From: Salinimicrobium profundisediminis
GTDB lineage: Bacteria > Bacteroidota > Bacteroidia > Flavobacteriales > Flavobacteriaceae
DNA length: 64,000 bases
Assembly (NCBI RefSeq): GCF_026241755.1
Contig: NZ_JAPJDA010000002.1
Span: forward strand, 1 to 64,000
Direction: 5' to 3'
Shown here in pieces: positions 63,501-64,000 of this stretch (the first letter of the stretch is position 1; the number at the start of each line of letters is the position of its first letter). Under the pieces are notes generated by a model. It had not been told where the DNA came from. It did not search any database and worked only from the letters and a program-made list of their open reading frames with translations. The translations under genes and the position numbers were made by a program.

Positions 63501-63854
63501 CTTGAACCTTTTATACAGGGTTATTATGAAGTAGGCCAAAAGGAAAAAGCAAGGGAGTTGTGGCAACAGGTAGCGAAAAAGTACCAGGAGAACCTCACCT
63601 ATTTTAGTTCCCTTGAACTGGACAGGCAATTCTCACGCGGCAATGAAATAGTTACAGACATTGAGCGGTACCGAAGCCTTGTAGATGTGTTGATTATTAA
63701 TGATACTGAAGAAATAGCCCGGGAAGAGGCCGATAAATTCAACCAGTACCTAATGCTGTTCCAGCACTTCTACGCAAGGCCTGAAGAGACGCCCGAAGAA
63801 ATCCCTGCCAGGGAAGCAGAGCTGCTTCAGCAAGAGATCAGGGATTCGCTGTAA
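60588..63854 (+). CDS. GT117/DUF2723 family membrane glycosyltransferase-like protein
   Basis: 1088 residues. The N-terminal half has about 10-12 membrane helices with the DUF2723 hallmark TLSFWDAGEYIATSSNLEVGHPPGAPLYQM (acidic D/E in the first loop, as in PMT-type O-mannosyltransferases) and NAGEAEVYAMATF. The C-terminal soluble half (from about residue 700) starts near ENWDDHNRANRYTALAMAKMYLDSLDEDAILFTIGDNDTFALWYAQ. A role in lipid-linked-sugar-dependent protein glycosylation is family inference. The ATG at 60588 is chosen (MTDFNFTRWNKILGW); the 43 codons before it are not conserved-looking. Confidence 0.9.
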   Translation: MTDFNFTRWNKILGWVVFLIALTTFWLTVEPTLSFWDAGEYIATSSNLEVGHPPGAPLYQMMGAFFSIFASEPSQVAYMVNLMSVFASAFTILFMFWSIVLLVLKISGPVSEISAAKKAAVLGSAAVGSLAFTFTDSFWFNAGEAEVYAMATFLMSILFYLGLLWERDMFAPRGNRWVILISFIIGLSFGVHFMGLLTLPAIGFLYYFKNFSKITVKNFIVANLVVVAVLMFIFKLLLPYSLDLFSSTEIFFVNTLGLPFNSGTIFTALVLIAAFYFGIKYTRQKQYFQLNTLLLCILFIFIGFSSWLMLPIRANANTVINENNPNNARELLAYYNREQYPETHLFYGPQFTEIYSGLDENNPYIDDKPKYEKDEAAGKYVIVNDYKNAKQNTDDDHKAILPRMWSTEHASNYMEFTGPLEFTIKPEYQQEEQLIAAVNEFKRNFNQGNVDYEQYNSFLRRFREYLDVEKPSFGSNLNYLFEYQMGYMYWRYFMWNFVGRQNDVQGKYTDQNGNWISGIDFIDEARLGNQDQLPSDALNNPARNTYYFLPLILGVLGLVFQYTKDKKNFWVLLVFFLFTGIALKIYLNERPFEPRERDYALVGSFYVFAIWIGFGVYALFDILKDYLKPKIAVPIVVTASLLAVPAVLASENWDDHNRANRYTALAMAKMYLDSLDEDAILFTIGDNDTFALWYAQQVEGYRTDVRIVNTSLFMTDWYIDQMKRQAWESEPIPGQLVHEQYTYGTRDAVWFQPVTQDTMNIQTWMNWIASDDPRTKADLMSGQSVSTFPTKHVRIPVNRENVLEYGIVKPQNADEIVDEIVIELNEDILYKNRLLMLDIVANNDWKRPIYFTGGSFGDDDYLWMKDYLQLDGVAYKLVPIKTPVNPRNPFDMGRLDADKMYDIVMNWYWGNSGDPGLYYDPETRKNAITYRSNLARLAEALMNEGKMQRAEEVMDLAMEKMPVAHFEYYTLLEPFIQGYYEVGQKEKARELWQQVAKKYQENLTYFSSLELDRQFSRGNEIVTDIERYRSLVDVLIINDTEEIAREEADKFNQYLMLFQHFYARPEETPEEIPAREAELLQQEIRDSL

Positions 63855-63872
63855 AGCCGTTAAAAGAGCAGA

Positions 63873-64000
63873 ATGAGGGAGCGTATACCCCGGGTGATAA
63901 AACTTCTGTATCCAAAAAGGATATGGGATGTTGCCACCTGGGAGAAAAGCCTTTACCTCAGCTTTGATGACGGCCCTATTCCTGAAATTACGCCCTGGGT
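63873..64000 (+). CDS. Polysaccharide deacetylase (5' end only)
   Basis: The window ends inside this gene. The first 42 codons (ATG at 63873) contain YLSFDDGPIPEITPW, the NodB-domain motif 1 with its metal-binding Asp. It follows the GT117 gene by 18 bp, so the two are probably one transcript. Partial; the rest lies beyond the window. Confidence 0.85.
   Translation, partial: MRERIPRVIKLLYPKRIWDVATWEKSLYLSFDDGPIPEITPW

Overview
This window is a chromosomal segment of a member of the Bacteroidota, most likely family Flavobacteriaceae. The evidence is the gene content: a fused CcoN-CcoO cbb3 oxidase, a XusABC-like TonB receptor/DUF4374/PepSY locus, a TonB-domain M56 peptidase with a BlaI-type repressor, and a GT117/DUF2723 protein. 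Promoters also look like the Bacteroidota -7 element TAnnTTTG, and clear Shine-Dalgarno sequences are rare. No rRNA, CRISPR array, intact insertion sequence or prophage was seen.

Layout. 0-9 kb: an M20 dipeptidase, tRNA-Leu(UAG), a membrane-anchored AsmA/DUF748-like protein, a two-gene radical-SAM/DNA-repair pair (TIGR03916/TIGR03915 type), a MITE-like non-coding element, and hemN. 9-12.3 kb: a visibly AT-richer accessory patch with an antitoxin followed by a truncated ParE/RelE toxin, a small unknown protein, and a PD-(D/E)xK nuclease + DUF2075 helicase protein. 12.3-18.9 kb: an M56/BlaI pair with twin operators, DUF456, three tandem tiny lipoproteins, a LexA-like XRE/S24 regulator, a cation:proton antiporter and a YihY protein.

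19-38.4 kb is a micro-oxic/denitrification block: ccoI, a nirK-SUMF1-SCO operon, divergent ccoS-ccoNO-ccoQ-ccoP-ccoG-ccoH-TauE/SafE, YceI-porin-YceI, an acetyl-CoA hydrolase/transferase, thioredoxin, a Crp/Fnr regulator, a small membrane protein and a truncated hemoglobin. Six promoters (hemN, ccoI, nirK, the cco operon, yceI/porin and the truncated-globin operon) carry a TGA-N6-TCA dyad. Each dyad lies at the same distance, 29.5 bp from dyad centre to -7 element, so they look like one Crp/Fnr regulon, with the likely regulator encoded inside it.

38.5-64 kb: an SDR oxidoreductase, a spermidine-synthase-like methyltransferase, a xenosiderophore-type locus with a divergent AraC regulator, gltBD, a HAD-IIA phosphatase, an exported GH2 beta-galactosidase, an orphan membrane protein gene flanked by inverted repeats and an attC-like hairpin, tRNA-Gln(UUG), a GT117 protein and the start of a polysaccharide deacetylase.

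Three signals are not explained by the genes. The first is a dispersed 19-bp intergenic palindrome (TCAAAAATG-N-CATTTTTGA), about 13 copies in 64 kb. The second is a shared TAGGA-N5-TCCTA operator that links the LexA-like regulator to the radical-SAM repair pair. The third is the inverted-repeat-bounded orphan gene near 59 kb, which looks like a mobile cassette.
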